A DNA stretch of 64,000 nt from UKL13-2 sp031414695 (GTDB lineage Bacteria > Pseudomonadota > Gammaproteobacteria > Burkholderiales > Usitatibacteraceae), in the NCBI GenBank assembly GCA_031414695.1, contig JANNWG010000021.1:24986-88985 (forward strand). Reading direction: 5' to 3'. The notes below the pieces were generated by a model. The model saw only the letters and a list, made by a program, of their open reading frames with translations. It had not been told where the DNA came from and ran no database searches. The position numbers and the translations under genes were made by a program. Below, piece by piece: positions 9,133-18,048 of the stretch (position 1 is the stretch's first letter; every line of letters starts with the position of its first letter).

Positions 9133-10272
9133 ATGTCTGATATTCTCGTCATAGGTGCAGGGCCGGTTGGCGCAACATTTGCGCTACTCGCCCATGCGCG
9201 CGGCATGGATGTATCGCTGCTTGACGCACGTGCGGGCGCTTCAACGGAAACACGCAGCTTGGCGTTATCAGCAGGCAGTCAGATGCTATTGGCGCGTGCG
9301 GGAGCGTGGGCTGATGACTTAGATGCGTCAGAAATTCACACGGTACACACATCGCAACAAGGCGGCTTTGGCCGCGTCAAACTATCGCGCGATGATGCGG
9401 GTGTGGCGGCACTTGGCTATGTTGTTAGCTATGCCAAGCTACAAACTGCGCTCGACAATATGCTTGAAACAGCGCGCCTAGCGGTCACTTTCAGCGCGTG
9501 CGTGACATCTATTGAGAGTACCAATGAAGGCGTCACAGTTAAATATATCCAAGACAATATAGAAAAAGTCGCCCACGCAAAAATGGTGGTAATGGCCGAT
9601 GGCGGCGCTAATTTAGATAAGCTTGACGGCATTTCGGTGGTCGAAAAAGATTACGGTCAATCGGCGATGCTTGCCACGATAAGCACCGATAGCCCGCATC
9701 AACACACCGCCTATGAACGCTTCACACCAACAGGCCCGCTCGCACTATTGCCGTATCTCGGTGAGAAAAATTATGCGATGGTGTGGGTGGCGGCAACTAA
9801 CAAAGTCAATGCGCTGATGGCCGCCACGGATGATGAAGTGTGCGCACAATTTCAAGATGAGTTTGGGTCACGCGCGGGCAAATTTTTAACACTCAGCAAG
9901 CGCCGCGCTTACCCACTCAAACTTCGCCAAGCCAGTGCCCGTGTCGCAGGACGCGTCGCCATCATTGGTAACGCGGCTCAGGCAATGCATCCGGTGGCAG
10001 GGCAGGGCTTTAACCTGGGTTTGCGCGATGCAAACGTGCTTTCTGATTTGTTAGCATCGAATGCAATTGAGCAGGCAATAAGTCTGTACGCAAGCTCACG
10101 CGACAAAGATGTATCACGCGGTGTGGGCTTTACTGATTTACTGGCGAGCGCCTTTTTATCGGACATCGCCACCTTGCGAGTGCCGCGTGGAGGCGCGTTG
10201 GCCTTGGTCGATATGCTGCCGATAGCGCGCCGCCATTTAGCAAAGCGTATGTTGTTTGGCGCGCCGCGATGA
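9133..10272 (+). CDS. ubiH: FAD-dependent ubiquinone hydroxylase, UbiH type
   Basis: Aromatic-ring hydroxylase of ubiquinone biosynthesis (UbiH/UbiF/COQ6 family). I use ATG 9133 (379 residues) rather than the adjoining TTG. It shows the dinucleotide-binding VIGAGPVGATFALLA (4-18), the TETRSLALSAGS region typical of UbiH, and the FAD/ribityl motif NAAQAMHPVAGQGFNLGLRD near residue 280. Which ring position it hydroxylates cannot be read from sequence. Its last bases overlap the next hydroxylase gene (ATGA). Confidence 0.88.
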   Translation: MSDILVIGAGPVGATFALLAHARGMDVSLLDARAGASTETRSLALSAGSQMLLARAGAWADDLDASEIHTVHTSQQGGFGRVKLSRDDAGVAALGYVVSYAKLQTALDNMLETARLAVTFSACVTSIESTNEGVTVKYIQDNIEKVAHAKMVVMADGGANLDKLDGISVVEKDYGQSAMLATISTDSPHQHTAYERFTPTGPLALLPYLGEKNYAMVWVAATNKVNALMAATDDEVCAQFQDEFGSRAGKFLTLSKRRAYPLKLRQASARVAGRVAIIGNAAQAMHPVAGQGFNLGLRDANVLSDLLASNAIEQAISLYASSRDKDVSRGVGFTDLLASAFLSDIATLRVPRGGALALVDMLPIARRHLAKRMLFGAPR

Positions 10273-11498
10273 GTAGTGTGAAAAATAAGCGCGAAAAAAT
10301 AGTCATCATCGGTGGCGGCCCAGTTGGATTAGCCTGTGCGCTGGCGATGCACCAAGCGAAATTGGTTAATGTCGATATTAGTGTTATTGAGCGCACTATT
10401 TATCAGCCTGACACTGAACAGAATGGTGCGCTATTTGATCATCGTGTCTATGCGCTATCGCCGGCATCAATTGCTTTTTTGCAGGGTATTGGTGCGTGGC
10501 AATACATGCCAAGTGAGCGTGTGACAGCCATTGAAGCAATGCGTGTCTATGGTCATGGTGGTGATGGTGGCGATGTTAGTGAAGCCAGCAAAAGTCCGAG
10601 TGAAATTAATTTCCGCCAGGGTCAGACGCTCGCGCAAATTGTTGAGCATCGTACTTTAATGGCGTGCCTCTGGTGTGCTGTTCGTGCGTCTGGCATCCCT
10701 ATTATTGAGGGCGATGCGCTCTCTGCAATTGACACAACAAATGAAACTAGAAAGGCACACAGCATTACGCTGGCTTCTGGTGCGATATTGGCGGCTGATT
10801 TAGTCGTTGGCGCGGATGGCCGCGCTTCACCATTGCGCGCGCTTGTTGGTATTGATGTCGTGGAAAAAGATTATCAAAGTGATGCCGTGGTGGCGAATTT
10901 TAAAGCCGAAAAATCGCACGGCAATGTCGCCCAACAATGGTTTTCAAAAGATGGCGTGTTGGCGTATTTGCCCTTACCGGATAAGCGTATTTCTATTGTC
11001 TGGTCAACCTCACGCGCAAACGCAAATAATTTGCGCGGACTTGATGACGCTGCTTTTGCTAACGTCGTCGCCGCGGCTGGTCAACATTCACTTGGCGCAC
11101 TTACGCTCGCAAGTGCACGTGATGCTATTGCGCTTAAACGCGTTCGCGCAGTAGAGTCGTCGCGTGCCGGCTTAGTGTTAGTTGGTGATGCGGCGCATGC
11201 GATTCATCCCCTAGCTGGTCAAGGCGTTAATTTAGGCTTTGGTGATGTTGCCACGCTCGCAGAAATACTCGTAAATAAAAGTGCTCTCTCGCGCATTGGC
11301 GATGCGGCGTTGCTGCGTCGATATGTCAGAAATCGCGCTGAATCTGCCGCTCTGATGGGCGAAACAACCGATTATCTGCAATCGCTATTCTTACGCGATG
11401 ATCGTGTGGCAAAGTGGCTGCGTGGATCGGGTTTTCAATGGTTTGAGCGATTGCCATTGGTTAAAAATGTTGCTGCTGATTATGCGATTCAGGCATAG
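10269..11498 (+). CDS. Second FAD-dependent ubiquinone-type hydroxylase (UbiH/UbiF/COQ6 family)
   Basis: A 409-residue paralogue of the preceding gene, with IVIIGGGPVGLACALAM near the N-terminus and GDAAHAIHPLAGQGVNLGFGD near residue 300. It is translationally coupled to ubiH by an ATGA overlap. Betaproteobacteria use different sets of such hydroxylases for C1, C5 and C6; together with the Coq7 protein at 23 kb (C6), this pair probably covers the other positions. I leave the symbol empty because UbiF, UbiI, UbiL and UbiM cannot be separated by eye. Confidence 0.85.
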   Translation: MSSVKNKREKIVIIGGGPVGLACALAMHQAKLVNVDISVIERTIYQPDTEQNGALFDHRVYALSPASIAFLQGIGAWQYMPSERVTAIEAMRVYGHGGDGGDVSEASKSPSEINFRQGQTLAQIVEHRTLMACLWCAVRASGIPIIEGDALSAIDTTNETRKAHSITLASGAILAADLVVGADGRASPLRALVGIDVVEKDYQSDAVVANFKAEKSHGNVAQQWFSKDGVLAYLPLPDKRISIVWSTSRANANNLRGLDDAAFANVVAAAGQHSLGALTLASARDAIALKRVRAVESSRAGLVLVGDAAHAIHPLAGQGVNLGFGDVATLAEILVNKSALSRIGDAALLRRYVRNRAESAALMGETTDYLQSLFLRDDRVAKWLRGSGFQWFERLPLVKNVAADYAIQA

Positions 11499-11647
11499 TC
11501 GATGAAGTTAAAATACAAAACGCTAAGGCAATAATGAAGTGCAAATTTGTTGGGGGGTTGGTCGTAAATCAGTTGTTTTCAAAATACAGTTTTGACATAT
11601 TTTCAAATCTAAATTTGTCAGAAAATTTTTATCAGAAAGTTGACGTT

Positions 11648-12400
11648 ATGAGAAAAGTTTTAATTGCGCTCGCGGCGGCATTATTTGTCGTTTCGTGTGG
11701 CGTGCAAGCAAGCCCTGATGAAGTAAAAAAAGCGCTTGCTATTAAATTTCCCGACTTAAAAACCGAGCGCATCACCAAGACAAACTTTGCCGGTATGTAC
11801 GAAGTCTTCACTGGCGCAGAAATATTCTACACAGACGACAAAGCGAGCTTTGTTGTTTCCGGCAACGTTATCGACACCGCAACCCGCGCCAACCTAACCC
11901 AAGCCAGATTAAGCACACTGACGGCGATTAAATTTGATGACCTGCCGTTTGAAAATGCCATTAAGCTCGTGCGTGGTGATGGCTCACGTCGCGTTGCTGT
12001 ATTTGAAGACCCGCTGTGTGGCTACTGCAAAAAGTTTGAAGCGGATTTGAATTCGATTGACAACATGACGGCATACATTTTTTTATACCCTATCTTGGCG
12101 GAAGACTCGACTAAAAAATCGAACGCCATCTGGTGCTCAAAAGATAAGCTGGCTGCATGGCAAGACTGGATGTTGCGTGAAAAAGCGCCGCAAGACGCAC
12201 CAGCCAACTGTAAAACACCAACTGAACAGGTCTTAGCGCTCGGCCAAAAATTACGCGTCAATGGCATACCTGCTACATTTTTTGAGGATGGTGAACGCAT
12301 TTCTGGTGCGTTACCGAAAGAAGCCATTGAAGCCAAAATGATTGCCGCCGATAGGACTGAGCCTAAAGCTGGTGTTGTACCAGCGGTGGCGAAAAAATAG
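11648..12400 (+). CDS. dsbC: Thiol:disulfide interchange protein DsbC/DsbG
   Basis: Periplasmic disulfide isomerase that dimerises through its N-terminal domain and is kept reduced by DsbD. The start at ATG 11648 (250 residues) gives a signal peptide MRKVLIALAAALFVVS; an earlier in-frame ATG at 11534 would put 38 non-signal residues in front. The active site is CGYC at 124-127, identical to classical DsbC, and a second cysteine pair (WCSKDK and ANCKT) follows. VVSCG at the signal end also resembles a lipobox, so lipid anchoring is possible. A TTGACA hexamer lies at about 11592, within a suitable distance for a promoter. Confidence 0.9.
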   Translation: MRKVLIALAAALFVVSCGVQASPDEVKKALAIKFPDLKTERITKTNFAGMYEVFTGAEIFYTDDKASFVVSGNVIDTATRANLTQARLSTLTAIKFDDLPFENAIKLVRGDGSRRVAVFEDPLCGYCKKFEADLNSIDNMTAYIFLYPILAEDSTKKSNAIWCSKDKLAAWQDWMLREKAPQDAPANCKTPTEQVLALGQKLRVNGIPATFFEDGERISGALPKEAIEAKMIAADRTEPKAGVVPAVAKK

Positions 12401-12428
12401 CCATTACTATTTTTTAAAAATGACGTCT

Positions 12429-12465
12429 AGCCCGCAAAATGATGATTCATTTTGCGGGCTTTTTT
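12429..12465 (+). terminator. Rho-independent terminator after dsbC
   Basis: Fourteen-base perfect stem AGCCCGCAAAATGA (12429-12442) with its complement at 12447-12460, loop of four bases, then a run of five T. It closes the pepP-ubi-dsbC group before the convergent MAPEG gene. Confidence 0.93.
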
Positions 12466-12513
12466 ATTATTCATCTTGGCGTCGCTAAGACGCTCGCTTC
12501 GGCAAATCAAATA

Positions 12514-12891
12514 CTACTTAACCGCCGCCGCCACAAATAAGCCAATTGACACACCCATTCCAACAAACCAGATCAATGATCGCGGTGTGGCGTAGTCGCT
12601 GATGTAGCACCATATATAGCCAATGCGTGCCACGACAAAAATGATTGCAAGCGTATCAATGGTGGCGCCCTTGACATTGAGCATGGTCGCGACCAATACG
12701 CCTGCGGCAAATAGCGGGAACGCTTCAAAACTATTTAGGTGCGCCGCGTTTGCGCGTTTGGCGCGACCATCACGCCGCGCTAACCAATCTCTCGGATTGT
12801 TGTTGTCATACGTTTTATCAATTTTCGCAACAGCAACGGCAGCTAACGGCATTAATCCTGCGATAAGAATGCACCAGATGGCAATTGACAT
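12514..12891 (-). CDS. MAPEG-family membrane protein
   Basis: Small integral membrane protein of 125 residues with four hydrophobic stretches (about 3-21, 54-70, 75-95, 103-122). The RRDGRAKRANAAHLNSFEAFPLFAAGVL segment (in particular N-x-x-E-x-F-P around residues 52-58) is the recognisable MAPEG signature seen in bacterial proteins of this class. Family members conjugate or isomerise glutathione or lipid substrates in eukaryotes; bacterial roles are mostly unknown. It is followed on the same strand by nothing until dsbC, and mltA lies just upstream (25 bases), so the two may share a transcript. Confidence 0.85.
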   Translation of the reverse strand: MSIAIWCILIAGLMPLAAVAVAKIDKTYDNNNPRDWLARRDGRAKRANAAHLNSFEAFPLFAAGVLVATMLNVKGATIDTLAIIFVVARIGYIWCYISDYATPRSLIWFVGMGVSIGLFVAAAVK

Positions 12892-12916
12892 TTGCAGCTC
12901 CTTTTTAAGAGGGAAT

Positions 12917-14236
12917 TTAAGGCGAGTACCCAGTTGGAAGTAGCACCCACTTCATCCCCTTTTGTTTCATTCGACCTGCCTTAGCACCAGCTTCATCGCC
13001 AAAGCCCCAGTAAAAATCAACCCGCACGCCGCCAGCAATCGCGCCACCGGTATCTTGTGCCACCATCAGCCGATTGAGAGGTAGTTTAGTCCCAGGAAAG
13101 GTGGTTGATAAAAATACTGGCACACCAAGCGGAATAACGCGCGCGTCAACGGCAATAGAGCGCTCACTTGTCAGCGGTACGCCAAGAGTGCCGATTGGGC
13201 CTGTGCCATCAGACGATATTTCTTTGAAAAACACATAGCTGGGATTGGCATTCATAAATGTCTGCACCTTGGTCGGGTTACGTTCCGCCCATGCCTTAAT
13301 GCCCTGCATAGACGCACGTTCAGCGCGGATTTCGCCGCGACGGATAAGTAGCCCGCCCAAGCTCCGAAACGGGTGGCCATTTTGATCTGCATAGCCTAAG
13401 CGAATACGGCTGCCGTCGGGGAGCTGTATTTGGCCGGAGCCTTGAATTTGCAGAAAAAACAATTCAATCGCGTTATCGACATAAGCAATCTCTAGGCCTT
13501 TGAGCGGATTGCTTTGAGAGTCAATCGCATCGCGTTCGTAGTAGGGAATGACCTTGTTGCCCACCATGCGACCACGCAGCCTGCGGTGCTTCAAATCGGG
13601 ATAGACCTCGCTTAAATCAATGGTCACCATATCTTGTGGTGCGGCATAAATCGGATAGCGAAATTCAGCCGTTGGCGTGCGTGAGCCGCGCAGCAGTGGT
13701 TCGTAGTAGCCGGTGACCGTTCCCGTTGTTGAATCATCTGCGTTTAATACTTGAAATGGCTGAAAGTTAGTGCGAAAAAATGCGTTAGCGTCGTTTTTAG
13801 TGAATTTACGGCTTACGAGTGAGGTTGCAATGGCACATGAAGCCGCCCATTCGGCGCGGGTTTTGAGCACATTACAGCCCTGTTCAAAGGCGCTTAACGC
13901 GTCACTTGGATCATCGCTCTCAAAATCAACGAGCTGTGACCAATCAGATTGAATCAACTTGCCGCGCGGTGCTTCAACAATCGTTGGCGCAGCAGGCTCA
14001 ATGATAATTGGAAGCAATGCTGCAGCGGGTGATGCTACTGGGCAAACGGGGCAGGCAGCACACACTAGTGCTGGTGCGACGGCTGAGCAGACGGGGCCTA
14101 CAGCAATAATCGGTACAGGCGTTGGAGCAGGTGCTGGCGCTGGAGCGGGTGGATTAGAAGCGCAACCCGTAAAAATCAGTGTGAGCGCAAATAAGAGGCC
14201 GGGTTGTCGTGTCAAAATGAGGTTATCGTTTTTCAT
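12917..14236 (-). CDS. mltA: Membrane-bound lytic murein transglycosylase A, lipoprotein
   Basis: Cleaves the MurNAc-GlcNAc bond of peptidoglycan to give 1,6-anhydroMurNAc ends. I start it at ATG 14236 (439 residues), where MKNDNLILTRQPGLLFALTL leads to a lipobox IFTGC; an ATG ten codons earlier is less signal-like. After the cysteine comes a long Pro/Ala linker (PAPAPAPAPTPVP, then Ala/Pro/Cys-rich to about residue 90), longer than usual. The MltA domain (GYYEPLLRGSRT, LFFLQIQGSGQ) and the 3D domain with catalytic-type DTGGAIAGGVRVDFYWG follow. It would supply anhydro-muropeptides, the classical AmpG substrate. Confidence 0.94.
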   Translation of the reverse strand: MKNDNLILTRQPGLLFALTLIFTGCASNPPAPAPAPAPTPVPIIAVGPVCSAVAPALVCAACPVCPVASPAAALLPIIIEPAAPTIVEAPRGKLIQSDWSQLVDFESDDPSDALSAFEQGCNVLKTRAEWAASCAIATSLVSRKFTKNDANAFFRTNFQPFQVLNADDSTTGTVTGYYEPLLRGSRTPTAEFRYPIYAAPQDMVTIDLSEVYPDLKHRRLRGRMVGNKVIPYYERDAIDSQSNPLKGLEIAYVDNAIELFFLQIQGSGQIQLPDGSRIRLGYADQNGHPFRSLGGLLIRRGEIRAERASMQGIKAWAERNPTKVQTFMNANPSYVFFKEISSDGTGPIGTLGVPLTSERSIAVDARVIPLGVPVFLSTTFPGTKLPLNRLMVAQDTGGAIAGGVRVDFYWGFGDEAGAKAGRMKQKGMKWVLLPTGYSP

Positions 14237-14300
14237 GCGCTGAGTATAAACGTGAGTGAATATCACGGTGTTTGCAGCACAAAATCTAAGGATTATTGCA

Positions 14301-14426
14301 ATGGGCTGGGTTATTTTTGAAATATGCTTAGCGGTTGCGCTAGCAATATTTATTGTCTGGTGGACGTTGCCAAAAAAGAAAAAACCAAAGGTGCTACCGC
14401 CAGATGATGTGACGCCGCGTGATTAA
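14301..14426 (+). CDS. Small single-pass membrane protein, 41 residues
   Basis: Reads MGWVIFEICLAVALAIFIVWW, then a cluster of six lysines/prolines (PKKKKPK) and an acidic tail ending DDVTPRD. That is one N-terminal transmembrane helix with a positively charged inner flank. An AAGGA ribosome site lies about 10 bases before the ATG. It occupies the space between divergent mltA and convergent apaG. No function is recognised; the clean ribosome site and ordered topology make it more than a chance reading frame. Confidence 0.72.
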   Translation: MGWVIFEICLAVALAIFIVWWTLPKKKKPKVLPPDDVTPRD

Positions 14427-14432
14427 AAATTG

Positions 14433-14816
14433 CTAATGCAGTACGCGCGGTACGGACAGTGTGAATTCTGGAATGACGGCATCAAATTTTGTGCTGTCTT
14501 CTGCCACCATGTGATACACGCCGCGCATTGTGCCCACACTGGTTTCGAGGGAGGCGCCTGATGTGTATTCAAAACTTTCACCAGGCGCCAGTACCGGTTG
14601 TTCGCCAATCACACCCATGCCGCGTACTTCTTGTATTTTTGATTGGGCATCGGTAATAAACCAGTGCCTTGAAATCAGCTTGGCTTTAACCATCCCGACA
14701 TTGGTGATTTTGATGGTGTAGGCGAATACGAATTGCTCCTTGTCCTCATCGGATTGCTCGGGCAAGAAAAATGCGTTAGCTGTCACGCGGATTGCATATT
14801 TATTATCATCACTCAT
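14433..14816 (-). CDS. apaG: ApaG domain protein
   Basis: A 127-residue immunoglobulin-like fold protein with the hallmark segment RHWFITDAQSKIQEVRGMGVIGEQPVL (45-71) and GTMRGVYHMV. Family members (ApaG of bacteria, and the ApaG domain of Fbx proteins) bind pyrophosphate-type ligands, but the cellular role is not settled. In E. coli it follows rsmA; here it is separate, divergent from rpe by 61 bases and six bases from the end of the small membrane-protein gene. Confidence 0.93.
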   Translation of the reverse strand: MSDDNKYAIRVTANAFFLPEQSDEDKEQFVFAYTIKITNVGMVKAKLISRHWFITDAQSKIQEVRGMGVIGEQPVLAPGESFEYTSGASLETSVGTMRGVYHMVAEDSTKFDAVIPEFTLSVPRVLH

Positions 14817-14877
14817 GACGAAATGCTACCACGTGACGGCACCGCAAATTACATGCATCTTCGCGTAAAATTTAGTA

Positions 14878-15567
14878 ATGAAATACAAAATTGCTCCCTC
14901 TATTCTGTCCGCTGACTTTGCCCGCTTGGGTGAAGAAGTGCGTGATGTGATTGCCGCCGGCGCGGATATGATTCATTTTGATGTGATGGATAACCATTAC
15001 GTGCCGAATCTCACCATTGGCCCCCTAGTTTGCGAAGCGGTACGCCCGCACGCCAAAACGGCTGATGGTACGAAAGTGCCGATTGACGTGCATTTGATGG
15101 TGAAACCAGTGGATCGTATCGTGCCGGATTTCGCCAAAGCAGGCGCGGATATTATTTCGTTTCATCCTGAAGGCTCAGAACATATTGATCGCACACTCTC
15201 GCTGATACGCGAGTGTGGCTGTAAAGCGGGCCTGGTGTTTAATCCGGCGACGCCACTTAGTTATTTAGATTACGTGATGGATAAGATTGATCTCATCCTC
15301 ATCATGAGTGTGAATCCTGGCTTTGGCGGTCAACAGTTCATTCCGGCGGCGCTGACTAAGCTCGCCGAGGCAAGAGCGCGCATTACGCAATCTGGCCGCG
15401 AGATTTTGTTAGAGGTTGATGGTGGCGTGAAGGCCGACAATATTGGTGACATCGCGCGCGCGGGGGCGGATACATTCGTGGCGGGTTCAGCGATTTTTAA
15501 TTCAGCGGATTACGCAAAAACAATAGCAGCAATGCGTCTGGCCTTGGTAAATAAGGGCGCAAAATAA
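14878..15567 (+). CDS. rpe: Ribulose-phosphate 3-epimerase
   Basis: Interconverts ribulose-5-P and xylulose-5-P in the pentose phosphate pathway. The 229-residue TIM barrel shows IAPSILSADFARLGEE at the start, HFDVMDNHYVPNLTIGP, DVHLMVKPVD, MSVNPGFGGQ and VDGGV, which together hold the metal and phosphate sites. One base separates its stop from the gph start, and the trp genes follow, the rpe-gph-trpE order widespread in proteobacteria. Confidence 0.97.
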   Translation: MKYKIAPSILSADFARLGEEVRDVIAAGADMIHFDVMDNHYVPNLTIGPLVCEAVRPHAKTADGTKVPIDVHLMVKPVDRIVPDFAKAGADIISFHPEGSEHIDRTLSLIRECGCKAGLVFNPATPLSYLDYVMDKIDLILIMSVNPGFGGQQFIPAALTKLAEARARITQSGREILLEVDGGVKADNIGDIARAGADTFVAGSAIFNSADYAKTIAAMRLALVNKGAK

Positions 15568-15568
15568 T

Positions 15569-16393
15569 ATGCAAAACACTAATATCGACGTGCATTTTGA
15601 GGCAAAAATATCTGAAGATGCCCGCCAAATGGACACTTTTGATATTGTCTCTGTGCAAGCTGCAGATGAGAAAAAGCCGCGCGCACCGATTAAATACCGC
15701 GCTAAGCCAAAATTTCCGTTGCCTGTTCCCACGAAAGTTTTTTTGCTCGACCTTGATGGCACGCTACTCGATACAGCAAACGATATCGCCACCGCCGCTA
15801 ACCGGATGCGTGAAGCGTTTGGCTTTGGTCCGTTAGAGCCTGCTGTGATACGCAATTTCATCGGCCGAGGCATCGATAACTTAGTCTCACTCACCATGAA
15901 AAACGCCGTGGGCGAGCTGGGTTCAAGCTCACGAAAAGTCGCTGTCGCGCAATTTGAAAAACATTACGCGGATTGTTTGGCGGATAGTTCACACGCATTT
16001 CCAGGTGTTTTCGAAGGGTTGGAATTATTCAAAGAAAAAGGTTTTAAGCTCGCTTGTGTCACCAATAAAGCCGAACGATTTGTCGAGCCGTTGCTGGCTA
16101 AAACTGGACTTCTGGCCTATTTTGAATTGATGATTGCGGGCGATTCCTTGGCTGAAAAAAAGCCACACCCATTACCCTTGCAGCATGCGGCTAAACATTT
16201 TGGTGTGAAGATAGATGAAGTCGTGATGATCGGTGATTCGATGCACGATGCGGCGGCAGCACGTGCGGCAGGATGCCCCGTATTTATCGTGCCCTATGGC
16301 TATAACGAAGGACAAGAATTGCGCGGGCTTGATTGCGATGCGTTTATTGACGATCTGCCGAGCGCGCTAAAGTACGCTAAGATAGCGTCATAA
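15569..16393 (+). CDS. gph: Phosphoglycolate phosphatase with an N-terminal extension
   Basis: HAD-superfamily hydrolase that removes phosphate from 2-phosphoglycolate. The nucleophile motif DLDGTLLDT is at 61-69, motif II is CVTNKAE, and motifs III/IV are KKPHP and MIGDSMHDAAAAR. At 274 residues it is about 50 longer than usual because roughly 55 residues precede the HAD core, including a lysine/proline-rich stretch (about 35-55). No in-frame ATG lies close to the core, and a later ATG at residue 21 would still leave 40 extra residues. A non-phosphoglycolate HAD substrate is possible, but the rpe/trp context favours Gph. Confidence 0.85.
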   Translation: MQNTNIDVHFEAKISEDARQMDTFDIVSVQAADEKKPRAPIKYRAKPKFPLPVPTKVFLLDLDGTLLDTANDIATAANRMREAFGFGPLEPAVIRNFIGRGIDNLVSLTMKNAVGELGSSSRKVAVAQFEKHYADCLADSSHAFPGVFEGLELFKEKGFKLACVTNKAERFVEPLLAKTGLLAYFELMIAGDSLAEKKPHPLPLQHAAKHFGVKIDEVVMIGDSMHDAAAARAAGCPVFIVPYGYNEGQELRGLDCDAFIDDLPSALKYAKIAS

Positions 16394-16530
16394 ATTTATT
16401 TCCTACAAAATCATCATGATGTTGGCGCAACAAAAAACAGTGTGGACTTGGCGATGGCAAAACTGGCGCGACTAATCCCGCCTGTTTTTACGCATCTCCT
16501 CAACAACGCTTTTTTTGCTTGACCCACCAT
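16394..16530 (+). promoter_or_regulatory. Probable trp attenuator leader region
   Basis: The 137 bases between gph and trpE contain a 19-codon Trp-rich leader (16416-16475) followed by a CGCC-containing segment with T-runs at 16485-16489 and 16510-16516. A short GGCG/CGCC stem (about 16465-16482) directly before the first T-run could be the terminator, but I could not build a convincing set of alternative hairpins by eye. A TTGACG hexamer at 16347-16352, inside the gph 3' end, may be the -35 element of the operon promoter, with TAAAGT (16368-16373) as a weak -10. No TrpR-like operator was seen. Confidence 0.6.
16416..16475 (+). CDS. trpL: trp leader peptide (Trp-rich, 19 residues)
   Basis: An ATG-ATG start at 16416 opens a short frame ending TAA at 16473-16475. 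Four of its last ten codons are TGG (VWTWRWQNW), an arrangement that is very improbable by chance and is the hallmark of ribosome-mediated tryptophan attenuation. It ends 55 bases before the trpE start. No clear ribosome site is visible before either ATG, which is the main weakness. Starved ribosomes stalling on the TGG codons would be expected to favour an antiterminator and allow trpE transcription. Confidence 0.8.
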   Translation: MMLAQQKTVWTWRWQNWRD

Positions 16531-18036
16531 ATGACTGAATCCCAATTCCAGCAATACGTTGCTGATGGCTACAACCGCATCCCGCTAACACTCGAGACAT
16601 TCGCCGATCTCGATACGCCGCTCTCTATTTACCTCAAGCTCGCCAATAAACCACACTCGTATTTGTTGGAGTCAGTTATTGGCGGCGAGCGCTTTGGGCG
16701 CTACTCCATTATTGGTTTGCCTGCGCATGAGTGGCTAGAAGTGCATGGCCGTGAAGTTGCCGTGATGCGCGCCAAAACAGGCGGGACAGCAGAAAAAATT
16801 GAACATAAATTTGTCACTGATCCTTTAGTTTTCATTGACAAGTATCGTGCACGATTTAACGCCGCCCCGATTGCCGGTGCACTACGTTTCGCCGGTGGAC
16901 TAGCAGGCTATTTTGGCTATGATACGGTGCGCTACATCGAGCCAAAGCTGGCAAAACATCTTGACGATAAATTTGTCGATAAGCCAGATGTTATTGGTGC
17001 GCCCGATATTGTGTTGATGCTTTCCGATGAGTTGGCCGTAGTCGATAACTTATCCGGCAAACTCACCATCATTGTTTACGCCAACCCCGCGCTGCCCAAT
17101 GCGTATCAAAATGCGATGCGCCGACTCACAGAAATCCGTATGCAACTACGCAGCCATGCACCGCTGCCAGTGTATGTGCCATCGGGAATCACGCATACGC
17201 CGGTATCGGAAATTGGGCGGGAACGTTTCCTAGCGGCAGTGAAAAAATCAAAGCAGTACATTGTGGATGGCGACATCATGCAGGTGCAAATATCGCAGCG
17301 TATTTCGCAGCCCTATGACGCGCCACCGATAAATTTATATCGCGCATTGCGTTCAATCAATCCGTCTCCATATATGTTTTATTTCGACATGGGTGAATTT
17401 CATATTGTCGGTGCATCACCTGAAATATTAGTCAGACAGGAAGATAAAAAAGTGACCGTGCGCCCTATTGCGGGCACACGTAAACGCGGCGCAACGCTCG
17501 AGCAAGATCAAGAAATGGAAGCTGAGCTGCGCTCAGACCCAAAAGAATTAGCTGAGCATTTAATGTTGATCGATTTAGGCCGAAACGATATTGGCCGAAT
17601 TGCCAAAACCGGTAGCGTAAACGTGACCGAGCAATATGTTGTTGAGCGTTATTCGCATGTGATGCATTTGGTATCAAACGTTGAAGGCGAAATACGCAGC
17701 GACGTGGGTGCACTCGACTTACTACGTGCGACGTTTCCCGCAGGTACTGTATCGGGCACGCCGAAGGTGCGCGCGATGGAAATCATTGACGAATTAGAGC
17801 CGTCAAAACGTGGCATTTATGCAGGTGCAGCGGGCTATCTTGGTTTTAACGGTAATTTAGATTTGGCAATATCAATTCGTACCGGCGTAGTCAAAGACGG
17901 GATGTTATATGCGCAGGCGGCGGCGGGCGTGGTGGCGGACTCTGTGCCAGAGCTTGAGTGGCAAGAGACAGAAAATAAAGCCCGCGCGTTGCTGCGCGCG
18001 GCAGAGTTAGTCGCTACTGGTCTTGATACAAATTAG
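16531..18036 (+). CDS. trpE: Anthranilate synthase component I
   Basis: Converts chorismate to anthranilate using ammonia from TrpG, the first committed step to tryptophan. I use ATG 16531 (501 residues), four codons after an alternative TTG. The N-terminal feedback-binding region includes LLESVIGGERFGRYSIIG, with the LLES motif of tryptophan-sensitive enzymes. The chorismate-binding core shows PSPYMFYFDMG, GASPEILVR, RPIAGTRKRG, LMLIDLGRNDIGRIA and GTVSGTPKVRAMEIIDELEP. Regulation is probably both allosteric and by the leader peptide upstream. Confidence 0.96.
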   Translation: MTESQFQQYVADGYNRIPLTLETFADLDTPLSIYLKLANKPHSYLLESVIGGERFGRYSIIGLPAHEWLEVHGREVAVMRAKTGGTAEKIEHKFVTDPLVFIDKYRARFNAAPIAGALRFAGGLAGYFGYDTVRYIEPKLAKHLDDKFVDKPDVIGAPDIVLMLSDELAVVDNLSGKLTIIVYANPALPNAYQNAMRRLTEIRMQLRSHAPLPVYVPSGITHTPVSEIGRERFLAAVKKSKQYIVDGDIMQVQISQRISQPYDAPPINLYRALRSINPSPYMFYFDMGEFHIVGASPEILVRQEDKKVTVRPIAGTRKRGATLEQDQEMEAELRSDPKELAEHLMLIDLGRNDIGRIAKTGSVNVTEQYVVERYSHVMHLVSNVEGEIRSDVGALDLLRATFPAGTVSGTPKVRAMEIIDELEPSKRGIYAGAAGYLGFNGNLDLAISIRTGVVKDGMLYAQAAAGVVADSVPELEWQETENKARALLRAAELVATGLDTN

Positions 18037-18048
18037 GTCGGCATCAAA

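Noticed and set aside
11589..11625. TTGACA before dsbC as a full promoter
   Set aside because: The -35 hexamer is good, but no acceptable -10 at 16-18 bases was found, and the stretch is also a loose palindrome.
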